Of a stretch of DNA of 64,000 nt, positions 25,102 to 35,181 are shown one piece after another; the first letter of the stretch is position 1, and every line of letters begins with the position of its first letter. Below the pieces are notes generated by a model. It was not told where the DNA came from, did no database searches, and saw only the letters and a program-made list of their open reading frames with translations. Both the position numbers and the translations under genes were made by a program. Source of the stretch: Hyphomonas beringensis. Its GTDB lineage: Bacteria > Pseudomonadota > Alphaproteobacteria > Caulobacterales > Hyphomonadaceae. Location: the NCBI RefSeq assembly GCF_000682755.1, contig NZ_AWFF01000026.1, positions 1-64,000 of the forward strand. The letters are read 5' to 3'.

Positions 25102-27260
25102 TCTTTCCCCGGACGGTATATGCGTTCCGCATTCGCTTCGATGGCATCCCAGTCTGTCAACGCTGTGCGCCAGCCTTCGGCTGCGAACAGAGGCGCCTGA
25201 TCAGCATAATGCGGTGATGCACTGTCCAGCGTGGCGCTTCCGAAATTATGGATCACCCGCGCAGTTTGTGTGCCGTCTCTGTCCCACTCGACGAGTGCGA
25301 TCCAACTGTCGCCGGCACTCATGTGTAATTCGCCGTCTTCGCGAATGCCTGCTGGATAGACAGCGCGTAACGTGTCCGGCGCACCACTTAGAGGCAGGTC
25401 TACCCCGCCGCGCACGAGGCGGTTTACCTCGCCCCATTCCAAATCAACGCCGCCATGATGATCCGTCAGCCAGCGAACGGCTTCGCGGAAGGCTTGCTCC
25501 CGGGGTGGCGCAGCCTCTCCTGTGTAACGCGCCGTGATTTCTCGCAGGACGGTCAAAACGCCGAGCGCGGCATGCCGGTTTGCGGCGTCTGTCCTGAAGT
25601 CCCACGCGGCAAGATGCTGGGCGGCGGCTTGCATTTCGGCATCCTCGCTCCAGTCCATGGCCAGGATTTCGGCGACAATTTCCTGTGTTTCTGAGCCGTC
25701 TGCATAGGCGTTGTCGAATTTGATACGCAGCAGTTCAGCCTCTCCGATCGGGGTGGCGCCATCTGTCTGTTCGATGACGCGCAAAGCGCGATTGGTCTGA
25801 TTGGTCTGCAGGCCCATACTTTGCGGGAAGTCTTCTGGCTGCAGATTGTCTGGTCCATCTGTTGCGCTGAAGGGCTGGTTGTTGGCGTTGAAGACAAAGC
25901 CGGACATGGGGTTGATCAGCTTCGGTACAGCATCCCAGTCGCGATAATCTTGCCAGATCAGGTCAGACCGGTCGCCTGGCATATCCGCAGACCAGTCCCA
26001 TGCGTCATTCCGATCAGGATATTGGCCATTGTGAATGAAGGCGATGTTTCCGGCTTCGTCTGCATAGATATAATTGATGGAAGGCAGGGCGTTCATCGAC
26101 ATTGCGGACAGAAAGTCTTCCAGAGAGGCCGCCTTGTTCAGGCGGTAATATTGCTCCAGCTGACGGATCTCTCCCATGCCGGCATAGCGCAGGGCATAGG
26201 TGCCGTGCTTGGCCTCAATCACCGGACCATGGGCAGAGCGTAGGACCTTACGCTTGACGGGTAGCGCGAAAGGACCGGCAAGGCGGACCATGAGTGTGAC
26301 GGGGGTTTCTTCGAAATCGGTCCACTCGCCGTCAAGCTTGTACTGGTGAGGATTATCCGGATTGCGTGTCAGCACATAGACGTCCGACAGGTCCTGCGCA
26401 CTCACCGTGTTGGCCCAGCCCAAATGCGCATTGAAGCCGTGCAGGATCAGCGGTGTGCCGGGAAACAGACCGCCTGTCATGTCGAGACCTTCCTCTGATG
26501 CCATGTGCGCCTCATACCACGCCACCGGACCCGTCAGGGGCTGATGAGAGTTGATGAGGAGCCGCGTGACGTCGTCACCTGATCGCTGTGGCGAGACGGC
26601 AAAGGCATTCGATCCGCGCTCAGACATGCGCTTGGGCGCCATCAGGAAGGCCTTGCGGTCTTCTCCCTCCGGATCAAGCGCGATGGTTTGCGTGTAGTCT
26701 TCTCCAAACAACTCCATCAATGTGCCATCAAGGCCGTAGAAAAAGGGTGTCTTGAAGATGAAGCCCGCGACGACATCCTGCGCTGTAAATGGCGCGAGGC
26801 CCTGCCAGGTCGTGCCGGGATGCTCAGCAGCGTACAGGTTCAGCCCCGCGGCATAAGCCTCCGCAATGGCTTTGGTCTCTTCCGGAACGTCGCTGTCATA
26901 ACGCGCTTCGATCGTATCCCACACGCCCAGCAGACGGACCATGTAATCGACCGGCGCGGCATCCTTGCCACGATAACTGGCCATGACACCGCGCGTGGCT
27001 GCGACCACTTCCTGGATCGTCTCATAATCATCCTCGGCATGGGCATAGGCTATGCCAAACGCTGCGTCTGCGTCGCGCGCCCCGCGCACATGTGGAACGC
27101 CCCAGCTGTCACGGAGGATCTGAGCATCATAGTCTGCGGCGGCAGCAGCCAGAGTTCCGGCATCCGGATTTTCGGGCAGGGGGTGCCAGAGGTAAACTCC
27201 GCCCCCGATCAGAAACGCTGCGAGCAGGACACCCAGTGCGGCCAGTATGCGTTTCAACAT
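25098..27260 (-). CDS. Penicillin acylase-family (Ntn) amidohydrolase
   Basis: About 720 residues with an N-terminal signal/anchor (about residues 5-25). The proenzyme is expected to cleave itself before the nucleophile serine in 'ERGSNAFAVSP' (near residue 217), giving an alpha chain of about 215 residues and a beta chain of about 500. The family includes penicillin G acylase, aculeacin acylase and acyl-homoserine-lactone acylases such as PvdQ and QuiP; the sequence alone does not choose the substrate. Start ATG 27260 is well spaced from a ggggga ribosome-binding site; ATG 27266 is possible. The 3' end overlaps yihA by four bases. Confidence 0.9.
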   Translation of the reverse strand: MLKRILAALGVLLAAFLIGGGVYLWHPLPENPDAGTLAAAAADYDAQILRDSWGVPHVRGARDADAAFGIAYAHAEDDYETIQEVVAATRGVMASYRGKDAAPVDYMVRLLGVWDTIEARYDSDVPEETKAIAEAYAAGLNLYAAEHPGTTWQGLAPFTAQDVVAGFIFKTPFFYGLDGTLMELFGEDYTQTIALDPEGEDRKAFLMAPKRMSERGSNAFAVSPQRSGDDVTRLLINSHQPLTGPVAWYEAHMASEEGLDMTGGLFPGTPLILHGFNAHLGWANTVSAQDLSDVYVLTRNPDNPHQYKLDGEWTDFEETPVTLMVRLAGPFALPVKRKVLRSAHGPVIEAKHGTYALRYAGMGEIRQLEQYYRLNKAASLEDFLSAMSMNALPSINYIYADEAGNIAFIHNGQYPDRNDAWDWSADMPGDRSDLIWQDYRDWDAVPKLINPMSGFVFNANNQPFSATDGPDNLQPEDFPQSMGLQTNQTNRALRVIEQTDGATPIGEAELLRIKFDNAYADGSETQEIVAEILAMDWSEDAEMQAAAQHLAAWDFRTDAANRHAALGVLTVLREITARYTGEAAPPREQAFREAVRWLTDHHGGVDLEWGEVNRLVRGGVDLPLSGAPDTLRAVYPAGIREDGELHMSAGDSWIALVEWDRDGTQTARVIHNFGSATLDSASPHYADQAPLFAAEGWRTALTDWDAIEANAERIYRPGKD

Positions 27261-27397
27261 GTGCATTTCCCCCGGTATTATATCTTTCTGCCAGCCTACT
27301 GGGCAAAGTCAGTCTTGTCGCCTTGTACCTTTTCCTCTCGATATTGACCTTGAGGGCTGGGTGAGCACTATCCGCCGCGAGGCAATAGGAGAGCGGT

Positions 27398-27871
27398 ATG
27401 TCTCTGGAGATCCGGATTGATGATTTGAGCGGCCCTGAAGTGGCGGAGCTGTTGACCTCGCATGCGGACCTCATGCTGTCGCTCAGCCCGCCGGGGAGTT
27501 GCCATTTCCTGCCTCTGCAGGGCCTGAAAGTGCCAGAGGTAACGTTCTGGTCGATGTGGCAGGATGAGGCGCTTGTCGGGTGCGGCGCGTTGAAGGATCT
27601 GGCGGACGGAGCTGGCGAGATCAAATCCATGCATACGCGGCAGGATTTGCGCGGAAAGGGTCATGGCCGCGTGATGCTGGAGCATATTCTGGCTGAGGCC
27701 CGTGCACGCGGTTACGCGGCGCTGTATCTGGAGACGGGCTCAATGGATGGGTTCATTCCGGCTCGCAAACTTTATGAAGCCTATGGCTTCACGTATTGCC
27801 CGCCATTTGGAACCTATGTGGAGGATCCCCATAGTGTGTTCATGAGTCTGGATATGCAGGCGGCTGCTTAA
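27398..27871 (+). CDS. GNAT-family N-acetyltransferase
   Basis: 157 residues. The central strand 'GEIKSMHTRQDLRGKGHGRVMLEHIL' holds the acetyl-CoA loop R/Q-x-x-G-x-G/A, followed by 'YAALYLETGSMDGFIPARKLYEAYGF'. This is like the PhnO/YsnE branch of small acetyltransferases; substrate unknown. The ATG has an aggaga ribosome-binding site. It converges on trkH and overlaps it by four bases. Confidence 0.9.
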   Translation: MSLEIRIDDLSGPEVAELLTSHADLMLSLSPPGSCHFLPLQGLKVPEVTFWSMWQDEALVGCGALKDLADGAGEIKSMHTRQDLRGKGHGRVMLEHILAEARARGYAALYLETGSMDGFIPARKLYEAYGFTYCPPFGTYVEDPHSVFMSLDMQAAA

Positions 27872-29196
27872 CCGAGGAAGACCGAGCCTTCGGGATACTT
27901 CACACGTGGCTGCGTCTTGGTCGCCAGGAAGAAGCCCAGCGTTAGCGGTCCGATCCGGCCCAGGAACATGATCAAGCAGATCACCGCGCGGCCGACCTCG
28001 TTAAGGTCTCCGGTAATGCCTCGGCTGAGGCCGACGGTGCCAAAGGCCGAGCACACTTCGAACATCACGTCCATGAAGTCCAGTTCGTGTGTCGCGGTGA
28101 TGATGAACATGCCGGCAAAGATCGTGAACACGCTGATCGTCAGCAGAGCCATCACTTTCAGGCCTTCGGCAAGACCGATGGAATAGCCGAAGGCGCGCAT
28201 TCTGCCGCTGCTGCGGAAGAAGGCGAAAGTGGCGAGGAGGAGCACGAAAGCGGTGGTGACCTTAATGCCGCCAGCCGTTGACGTGCTGCCGCCGCCAATC
28301 ACCATCAGTACGATGGTTATCAGTGTTGTGTCGTGGCGCATGGCGCTTGTGTCCATGGAGTTGAAGCCAGCCGTTCTGGGCGTGACGGCCTCAAACCAGA
28401 TGGCATTCAGTTTTTCCGGCAGCGAATGAAGGCCCGCCAGGGTGCGCGGATTGCTCCATTCTAGAGCGGCATAGGACAACATGCCAAACAGGATCAGACC
28501 AAAAGTGCCGACCAGCATCAGCCTTGTATGCAGCGACAGCTGGCTGATACGCTTTGAGACAACAAGGTCCGAGATCACGGCAAAGCCCAGGCCGCCGATA
28601 ATGAACTGAATCGAGGTCGTATAGATGACGGTGGGAGAGCCGACATAGCCCATCAAACTGTCTGGAAAAAGCGAGAACCCGGCATTGTTGAAGGCCGAGA
28701 TGGAATGAAAGACTGCCTGCCAGATGCCTTGCTTCCAGCCGAACTGGGGCACGAATTCAAAACATAGCAGGATGGCGCCGGCAATTTCGCAGATCAGGAC
28801 AAAGCGGAAGATGAAGGAGGCAAGTTCCAGGAGGCCGCCAATCGAGCGCAGGCCCATTTCTTCCCGCAGGAATTGTCTCTGGGCCAAGCCGATCTGCATG
28901 CCCATGGAAGACAGGACCACGACTGCGAAGGTCATCATGCCCATGCCGCCGAGCTGAATCAGCACCATTAGGACACCTTGCCCGAAATGGGTGAAGTCCG
29001 CGCCGGTATCGACGACAGCCAGCCCGGTCACGGTGACAGCAGATGTTGCCGTGAACAGCGCGTCTGACCAGGTGATGTCGGTCGTGGTGGAGAATGGCAG
29101 CTTCAGCGCGAGCATGCCAAGGAGAATCCAGCTGAGATAGATCAGCGCCAGAAGGGCGGGGGTCGGCAGCGTGGAAAGGCGGTCTTTCAGGCTCAA
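27868..29196 (-). CDS. trkH: Potassium uptake protein, TrkH/KtrB family
   Basis: 442 residues. Four pore-loop/selectivity repeats are visible: 'SAVTVTGLAVVDT', 'SAFNNAGFSLF', 'TPRTAGFNSMD' and 'SAFGTVGLSRG', as expected for the Trk/Ktr/HKT family. At this length, and with a single-RCK partner next to it, it resembles KtrB more than the longer enterobacterial TrkH. It imports K+ with the cytoplasmic TrkA/KtrA subunit, whose stop overlaps its start (ATGA). Confidence 0.95.
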   Translation of the reverse strand: MSLKDRLSTLPTPALLALIYLSWILLGMLALKLPFSTTTDITWSDALFTATSAVTVTGLAVVDTGADFTHFGQGVLMVLIQLGGMGMMTFAVVVLSSMGMQIGLAQRQFLREEMGLRSIGGLLELASFIFRFVLICEIAGAILLCFEFVPQFGWKQGIWQAVFHSISAFNNAGFSLFPDSLMGYVGSPTVIYTTSIQFIIGGLGFAVISDLVVSKRISQLSLHTRLMLVGTFGLILFGMLSYAALEWSNPRTLAGLHSLPEKLNAIWFEAVTPRTAGFNSMDTSAMRHDTTLITIVLMVIGGGSTSTAGGIKVTTAFVLLLATFAFFRSSGRMRAFGYSIGLAEGLKVMALLTISVFTIFAGMFIITATHELDFMDVMFEVCSAFGTVGLSRGITGDLNEVGRAVICLIMFLGRIGPLTLGFFLATKTQPRVKYPEGSVFLG

Positions 29197-29861
29197 GCGT
29201 CGGATCCGTCTGCGAAGCGGCGAATGTCGGCGCGGTTCCCAAACAGGATGAGCCGGTCATCTTCCCCCAGATTCTGTTCGCCGTCTTCAATGGGAAAAAC
29301 CTGTTTGTCGCGGATCACGCCCAGGCAGGAGAGGGCATATTTTTCCTTCAAGCGCTGTGGAGAGAAGCCGCGCGTGCTGAAGCGGGAAGGTACGCGAATT
29401 TCGGCCAGGAAAACTTCATCCCACAGGCAGAGATAATTTCGCATGCGTGGATTGTGGACCAGTTGTGCCAGGTGGAGGCCCTCATTGGCCTCCGGTAGGA
29501 CAACATTCTGAATGCCGATCCGCTCCAGGATGGTCTTGTGCGTATCATTCTGCGCCTTGACCCAGACATCGGTGCAGCCCGCCTCAAGAATGTTCATCGA
29601 TGCCAGGATGCTGGATTGCATGTTCTCGCCGATGGATATGACCACTGCATCATAGGCTTCCAGGCCGATCTCTCGGACGGCCTTCATGTCCGCGGCATCT
29701 GCGACCAGGGCGGAGTCGATTTCGTCTGCGATGGAGGCGACTTCCGCCTCTTTGACGTCTACGCCCAGTACGCGGTCGCCCATGCGGGTCAATTCCCGCG
29801 CGACGGCCATACCGAAAGTGCCTAGACCAATGACCACCACATTGCGTCTGCTTTGAGCCAT
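29193..29861 (-). CDS. trkA: Trk/Ktr potassium uptake regulatory subunit (RCK)
   Basis: About 222 residues: an N-terminal RCK Rossmann domain with 'VVVIGLGTFGMAVARE' (nucleotide site) and a C-terminal RCK_C domain. One RCK unit is present, as in KtrA, not two as in E. coli TrkA. It gates the TrkH-type pore in response to nucleotides. ATG 29861 begins the Rossmann domain; the frame is open for 41 more codons upstream without family similarity. It is the first gene of a two-gene operon and diverges from argB. Confidence 0.94.
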   Translation of the reverse strand: MAQSRRNVVVIGLGTFGMAVARELTRMGDRVLGVDVKEAEVASIADEIDSALVADAADMKAVREIGLEAYDAVVISIGENMQSSILASMNILEAGCTDVWVKAQNDTHKTILERIGIQNVVLPEANEGLHLAQLVHNPRMRNYLCLWDEVFLAEIRVPSRFSTRGFSPQRLKEKYALSCLGVIRDKQVFPIEDGEQNLGEDDRLILFGNRADIRRFADGSDA

Positions 29862-30023
29862 GCGAATAACCGTATCTGTTGGGGGGAGGGGCAATTGTCC
29901 AATAATAGCGACGCCTGCGGCATCGTGATCAGCGCATAACGCAGCATAGGTCTGGCGGTTTCGCAATGCAGTAAAAATTCTCACCCCTTACCGAGGCGGA
30001 AAAACCACGCTAAAGGGGCGCGC

Positions 30024-30920
30024 ATGACAGACCAGATTTCCCCCGCCCAGTTCACCGCCCGCACGCTTTCGGAGGCGCTGCCCTATATCCAGCGTTATGC
30101 CGGGAAGACGATTGTCGTGAAATATGGCGGCCACGCCATGGTGGATGAGAGCCTGGCAGCGATCTTTGCGCGTGATGTGGTGCTGTTGAAGACCTTGGGC
30201 ATCAATCCCGTTATCGTGCATGGCGGCGGCCCCCAGATCGGCAAGTTGCTGGACCGGTTGGGCATTGTGTCCGAATTCAAGGGCGGTCTGCGGGTCACAG
30301 ATGAAGCGACCATGGAAGTGGTCGAAATGGTGCTGTCCGGCCCGATCAACAAATCCATTGTCCGCGCCATCAACCAGGCAGGGGGCAAGGCGGTTGGCCT
30401 GTCCGGCTCGGATGGCAATCTGATCCAGGCCGAGAAGGCCAAGAAGACAGAACGCGACCCGGATAGTCATATCGAGCAGGTTCTGGATCTTGGCTTTGTC
30501 GGTGAGCCGAGCGCTGTCGATACAAGTGTTATTGATGCCCTGCTGAAATCCGATTCCCAGCTTATTCCGGTTGTTGCCCCGGTCGGCGCCGGGCCTGATG
30601 GCCACCGCTATAATGTGAATGCCGACACGGCGGCAGGCGCGCTGGCGGCAGCCCTTGGCGCAAGTCGCCTGTTCCTGCTGACGGATGTTGCCGGGGTGAT
30701 GGACAAGCAGAAAAACCTGCTGCGCGATATCGCCGTCGATGACATTCCGGGGCTGATTTCAGACGGTACAGCTGCAGGTGGTATGATACCGAAGCTTGAA
30801 ACTGCGGCCCAATCTGTAAAACATGGGGTCGGGGCGGCAGTCATCCTCGATGGGCGTGCGCCGCACGCCTTGCTCATGGAGCTATTTACCGAACATGGCG
30901 CAGGTACGCTCATTTCTTAA
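30024..30920 (+). CDS. argB: Acetylglutamate kinase
   Basis: 298 residues. It phosphorylates N-acetylglutamate in the second step of arginine synthesis. Typical blocks are '[12 protein letters not shown]' near the N-terminus, '[18 protein letters not shown]', and '[20 protein letters not shown]'. The N-terminal extra helix of arginine-inhibited hexameric enzymes ('[16 protein letters not shown]') is present, so feedback inhibition by arginine is likely. It heads a plus-strand run through the DUF1036 gene, the nucleotidase and dapD. Confidence 0.97.
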   Translation: MTDQISPAQFTARTLSEALPYIQRYAGKTIVVKYGGHAMVDESLAAIFARDVVLLKTLGINPVIVHGGGPQIGKLLDRLGIVSEFKGGLRVTDEATMEVVEMVLSGPINKSIVRAINQAGGKAVGLSGSDGNLIQAEKAKKTERDPDSHIEQVLDLGFVGEPSAVDTSVIDALLKSDSQLIPVVAPVGAGPDGHRYNVNADTAAGALAAALGASRLFLLTDVAGVMDKQKNLLRDIAVDDIPGLISDGTAAGGMIPKLETAAQSVKHGVGAAVILDGRAPHALLMELFTEHGAGTLIS

Positions 30921-31923
30921 AGGTCTTGTCTTTCTTGCGGCCAGTCTGGCCTTGCCAGCCATTGCGCAGGCGCAGGAGGGCGATGGCTGGAAACTCTGCA
31001 ACAAGACAAGCTACATCATCGAAGCCGCCGTCGGTCGTCCGGTTGGTGGCAGCATCAATGTCGATGGCTGGATCAAACTGCAGCCGGGCTCATGCCAGCT
31101 GGCCCTGAAAGGTCCGCTGGAGCCGAAATATCACTTTCTATATGGCCGCACATCCAGCGCCCATCGCGGCGGTGTGCGCGAATGGCGCGGTGAGACGGAA
31201 TTGTGCGTGGACCCGACCGGTGGCTTCTCTCTGGAAAGCCCGCCCAATTGTACTGCCATGGGCCTGGAGCCGCGCGGTTTCCGCCCCGTTCAGATCACCA
31301 ATCGCACACGCTGGAGCACAAGCTTCACCGAGATCGACAATTATGATCTGGAGAAGGCCCGCACAGCCGGGGTTCAGCGCCTTCTGGAAGAAGCCAATGT
31401 CTTCTCCGGCGCGATTGATGGCCATATCGGCTACAAGACGCGCTCGGCGATTGGAGACTTCCTGAAGAAAAACAATCTGCCGGCAGATACGTCAGACTCA
31501 GACCTGATCGATTTTCTGGAACAGGTCGCCAAGGATGCTGGCCGCAATGTCGGCTTTACGCTGTGCAACCGGACGGACAAGCGCATCTGGAGCGCCATTG
31601 CCCGGCGCGGGACCGAAGGCTGGGAAAGCCGCGGCTGGTGGATGCTGGAAGCAGGCGGCTGCGCGCGCGCCATCGATCGGGGTCTGCGGAGCACGGAATA
31701 TTATGTCTATGGCGAGATGGAAGACGGCACCCGCACGCGGACGCTGGCGAAAGCCTCTGATGCCTTCTGCGTTGGCCGGGCGAAATTCGCCATTGTCGGC
31801 CGCGATGATTGCGAGGCCTCAGCCTATCGAACGGCCCTGTTTGAACGCACGCCGGAACCGGTAGACCGCCGCCTGGTGTTTGAATTCTTCGAGCGTGATT
31901 TTGCCAAGGCGGGAACCCAATGA
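30895..31923 (+). CDS. Exported protein with two DUF1036 domains
   Basis: 342 residues. A signal peptide (cleavage near 'AIAQA') is followed by a first DUF1036 ('[17 protein letters not shown]' to 'LESPPNC'), a short peptidoglycan-binding-like helical unit ('[20 protein letters not shown]', '[13 protein letters not shown]'), and a second DUF1036 ('[18 protein letters not shown]' to the end). Each DUF1036 copy keeps four cysteines. The function of the domain is unknown. ATG 30895 lies inside the end of argB (26-base overlap), and the stop overlaps the nucleotidase start (ATGA), so it is tightly built into the argB-dapD operon. Confidence 0.88.
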   Translation: MAQVRSFLKGLVFLAASLALPAIAQAQEGDGWKLCNKTSYIIEAAVGRPVGGSINVDGWIKLQPGSCQLALKGPLEPKYHFLYGRTSSAHRGGVREWRGETELCVDPTGGFSLESPPNCTAMGLEPRGFRPVQITNRTRWSTSFTEIDNYDLEKARTAGVQRLLEEANVFSGAIDGHIGYKTRSAIGDFLKKNNLPADTSDSDLIDFLEQVAKDAGRNVGFTLCNRTDKRIWSAIARRGTEGWESRGWWMLEAGGCARAIDRGLRSTEYYVYGEMEDGTRTRTLAKASDAFCVGRAKFAIVGRDDCEASAYRTALFERTPEPVDRRLVFEFFERDFAKAGTQ

Positions 31924-32666
31924 TCTCTTCCAAGGCGGGCGTCCATATCGCGCCATTTGGCAGCTTCGGCCATGTCAGGGACTGGGTATTCGATCTCGAC
32001 AACACACTCTATCCGGCAGAATGCGACCTCTTTGCCGAGATTGATACGCGGATGACGGATTTCGTCTCGCGGTTGCTGGATCTTCCGCCAGTTGAGGCGC
32101 GAAAACTGCAGAAACATTATTATGCGACCTATGGTACGACCCTGTCGGGGCTGATGAAGGTCCACAAGATCGACCCGGCGGAGTTTCTTCACTTTGTGCA
32201 CGAGATAGACCTGTCGCCCCTGCCGGACCTGCCAATATTGCGCGATGCGCTGACAGCCCTGCCCGGGCGCAAATTTGTCTACACGAACGGATCGCGCCGC
32301 CATGCTGAGCGTGTGGTGGACAAGATGGGCCTGTCTCATCTGTTCGATAGCAGCTATGGCATCGAGGATGCGGGCTATACACCCAAGCCCAATCAGGCGT
32401 CCTATGACCGTTTTGTCGCGCTGCATGACATCAAGCCGGGACGGGCTGTCTTCTTTGAAGATCTTGCCCGCAATCTGCTGCCAGCCAAGGACATGGGCTT
32501 CACAACGGTACTGGTGCATTCCGAAAAGGATTGGAGCCATGAGCCGATCGAGGCCCGTCCGGCCAATCTGGATGACCTGTTGGGGGATGACGGGCCAGAC
32601 CACATAGACTATGTCACAGGCGACCTTGCTGCCTTTCTTGAGGCGGCAATTGAAACCTTGGACTAA
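31920..32666 (+). CDS. Pyrimidine 5'-nucleotidase, HAD superfamily
   Basis: 248 residues. HAD motif I is '[11 protein letters not shown]' (nucleophile and acid Asp), motif II '[11 protein letters not shown]', the motif III Lys is in '[11 protein letters not shown]', and motif IV '[14 protein letters not shown]'. This is the SDT1/Phm8-like pyrimidine 5'-nucleotidase group that dephosphorylates UMP/CMP-type monophosphates. It sits between argB and dapD, its usual alphaproteobacterial position. The start overlaps the DUF1036 gene by four bases. Confidence 0.93.
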   Translation: MISSKAGVHIAPFGSFGHVRDWVFDLDNTLYPAECDLFAEIDTRMTDFVSRLLDLPPVEARKLQKHYYATYGTTLSGLMKVHKIDPAEFLHFVHEIDLSPLPDLPILRDALTALPGRKFVYTNGSRRHAERVVDKMGLSHLFDSSYGIEDAGYTPKPNQASYDRFVALHDIKPGRAVFFEDLARNLLPAKDMGFTTVLVHSEKDWSHEPIEARPANLDDLLGDDGPDHIDYVTGDLAAFLEAAIETLD

Positions 32667-32685
32667 ACGGCCCCCGGAGAAAAAA

Positions 32686-33513
32686 ATGACAGAAGCCCTT
32701 GCCGCCTCCATCGAACAGGCGTGGGAAACCCGCGATACGCTGACCACTGAAACACGCGGTGACGTGCGCGATGCAGTCGAGGCCGCCATTGACCTTCTCG
32801 ATTCCGGTGAAGCCCGCGTTGCGAGCCCGAATGGCGATGGCAGCTGGGAAGTGCATCAATGGCTGAAGAAGGCCGTGCTGCTGTCTTTCCGCCTGAACGC
32901 CAATGGCATGATTTCCGGCGTGCCGGGCGGCGGGAATTGGTGGGACAAAGTGCCCTCCAAATTCCAGGGCTGGGGTACATCTGACTTCGAGACTGCCGGC
33001 TTCCGCGCCGTGCCGCCCTGCGCCGTGCGCCGCGGCGCCTATATCGCGAAGAACGCTGTATTGATGCCGTCCTATGTGAACATTGGTGCTTATGTTGGCG
33101 AAGGCACGATGATTGATACATGGGCCTCTGTCGGCTCCTGCGCGCAGGTTGGTGCGAACTGCCATATCTCTGCAGGCACTGGCATTGGCGGCGTTCTGGA
33201 ACCGCTTCAAGCGAACCCGACCATCATTGAAGACAATTGCTTCATCGGCGCGCGGTCTGAAGTGGTTGAGGGCGTGGTTGTGGGCGAAGGCTCTGTCATC
33301 GCAATGGGCGTGTTCATCACCCAGTCCACCAAGATCGTGAACCGCCAGACGGGCGAGATCACCTATGGCAAGATACCGCCTTACTCCGTCGTCGTGCCGG
33401 GCACGCTGCCGGACAAGAATGGCGGACCGAGCCTCGCTTGCGCCGTGATCGTGAAAACGGTGGATGCCCAGACGCGCTCCAAGACCGGCGTGAACGAGCT
33501 GTTGAGAGCATAG
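32686..33513 (+). CDS. dapD: Tetrahydrodipicolinate N-succinyltransferase
   Basis: 275 residues. It succinylates tetrahydrodipicolinate in the lysine/diaminopimelate pathway. A helical N-terminal domain is followed by the left-handed beta-helix of hexapeptide repeats ('[20 protein letters not shown]', '[13 protein letters not shown]', '[18 protein letters not shown]'). ATG 32686 is used, with cggaga upstream; a longer frame begins inside the nucleotidase gene and lacks family similarity. Confidence 0.97.
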   Translation: MTEALAASIEQAWETRDTLTTETRGDVRDAVEAAIDLLDSGEARVASPNGDGSWEVHQWLKKAVLLSFRLNANGMISGVPGGGNWWDKVPSKFQGWGTSDFETAGFRAVPPCAVRRGAYIAKNAVLMPSYVNIGAYVGEGTMIDTWASVGSCAQVGANCHISAGTGIGGVLEPLQANPTIIEDNCFIGARSEVVEGVVVGEGSVIAMGVFITQSTKIVNRQTGEITYGKIPPYSVVVPGTLPDKNGGPSLACAVIVKTVDAQTRSKTGVNELLRA

Positions 33514-33574
33514 GCAAGGCCTTGCCGTGAAAGGAAATTCCGTGTGATGTCACCTTCTAGAAAAGAGGTGTGAC

Positions 33575-35104
33575 ATGCGTGGATGGATAATGGCGCTGCT
33601 GGTCGCGGTGGCTGCCCCGGCTTTTGCGGAAACAGATACGGCGAAGACCGAGACGGAAGAGGCAGCAAAGCCCATTCCGGACCCTGTTCTTTTCACGAGC
33701 ACGCATACAGGCACATTCAACGGGCAGCGCGTTGCCTATCGGGTTGAAGCTGGCGAGACATATCTCAAAGGCGACAGCGGTGAGCCTGAGGCGAGCCTCT
33801 TCACCTATTCCTACATCAAGGAAAAAGCAGGCAGTGACCGTCCGGTCACCTTCGTGTTCAATGGTGGGCCAGGCTCTGCTTCCATCTGGCTGCATATGGG
33901 CTTGTTGGGCCCCAAGCGCGTTGTCGTTCCGAGCGCCGCGGACGCAGACGATGGCGCGGCGCCGTACCGCCTTGTCGACAATCCCTTCTCATTACTGGAT
34001 GAGACCGACCTTGTGTTCATCGACCCCATCGGCACGGGGTTCAGCCGGGTGATCGGGAAAGGTGAGGGCAAGACTTACTGGTCTGAACAAGGGGACGCTG
34101 CGTCCTTGTCCGAATTCATGCGCATCTGGTTGACGGACCACAAACGCTGGAATGCGAAAAAATACATTACCGGCGAAAGCTTCGGGACAACTCGCGCAGC
34201 TTATCTCGTCTATGAAATGACGACGGGGGATGTGGACATCGCCTTCAATGGCCTGATGCTGATCTCACAGGCGCTTGACTATGAAGGCTCCACACCCGTT
34301 CACGACAATTTCTATTCCTATGTCACCTATCTGCCGAGCATGGCTGCGACTGCGCAGTATCATGGCAAGGCGGGGGCCGGCATCAGCCAGGCTGATTTCC
34401 TGACTCAGGCACGGGCCTTCGCGCAGGATGAGTATGCGCCTGCCTTGTTGAGGGGTACGCGGCTCAGCGCTGAGGAACGCGCGCATATCCGCGATCGCCT
34501 GGCCTATTTCACCGGCCTTTCGCCGGAGTATATCGAGCATTCGGATCTGCGTATCCTGACGCCGCGCTTCACCAAGGAACTCTTGCGCGATGAGGGCGTG
34601 GCACTCGGGCGGCTTGATGCGAGATATACAGGCGATGAAGCAGACGATGCAGCTGACCGTCCGTCAGGTGACGCGGCAAGCTACAGTGTCAGTTCGGCCT
34701 ATTCGGCTCTGTTCAATCAATATCTGACTGACGCACTGAATGTGGAGATGGACCGGCCCTATATCGTTTCCAGCGGGGAGGTGGCCGAGGGCTGGAATTT
34801 TACCGGCACTGAAGATAACGCAGGTTTGGAGCCGGAGTATTATAATGTGGCCCGCAAGCTGGCGACGGCCATGCGCCGCAATTCAGACCTGAAAGTCTGG
34901 GTGGCGAATGGTGTCTATGATCTTGTGACTCCCTTCTTTGATGCGGAGATGACTTTCGCCCGTCACGGTATTCCGGCCGACAATGTGGCCATGACATATT
35001 ATCAAGGCGGTCACATGATGTATCTTCATGAGCCGTCGCTGGAAGCGCTGACCTCTGATTTCAGGTCATTCTTTGATGGCACGCTCGAGGACGAGCAGCC
35101 TTAG
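33575..35104 (+). CDS. Serine carboxypeptidase, peptidase family S10
   Basis: 509 residues with a signal peptide ('MALLVAVAAPAFAETD'). The catalytic triad of the family is visible: Ser202 in 'YITGESFGTTRA', Asp449 in 'NGVYDLVTPFF', and His480 in 'YYQGGHMMYLHE'. The oxyanion/substrate block 'VFNGGPGSASIWLHMG' (95-110) is also present. It probably removes C-terminal residues from peptides in the periplasm or outside. A gaggtg ribosome-binding site precedes ATG 33575. It follows dapD after 61 bases on the same strand. Confidence 0.93.
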   Translation: MRGWIMALLVAVAAPAFAETDTAKTETEEAAKPIPDPVLFTSTHTGTFNGQRVAYRVEAGETYLKGDSGEPEASLFTYSYIKEKAGSDRPVTFVFNGGPGSASIWLHMGLLGPKRVVVPSAADADDGAAPYRLVDNPFSLLDETDLVFIDPIGTGFSRVIGKGEGKTYWSEQGDAASLSEFMRIWLTDHKRWNAKKYITGESFGTTRAAYLVYEMTTGDVDIAFNGLMLISQALDYEGSTPVHDNFYSYVTYLPSMAATAQYHGKAGAGISQADFLTQARAFAQDEYAPALLRGTRLSAEERAHIRDRLAYFTGLSPEYIEHSDLRILTPRFTKELLRDEGVALGRLDARYTGDEADDAADRPSGDAASYSVSSAYSALFNQYLTDALNVEMDRPYIVSSGEVAEGWNFTGTEDNAGLEPEYYNVARKLATAMRRNSDLKVWVANGVYDLVTPFFDAEMTFARHGIPADNVAMTYYQGGHMMYLHEPSLEALTSDFRSFFDGTLEDEQP

Positions 35105-35181
35105 AGGCACAGCGCGCACCCTCGGTATATTGCCCATGGCCTTTGGCTGTCCTAGGTATCATCCCAAGGAAAGGCTAGGGA

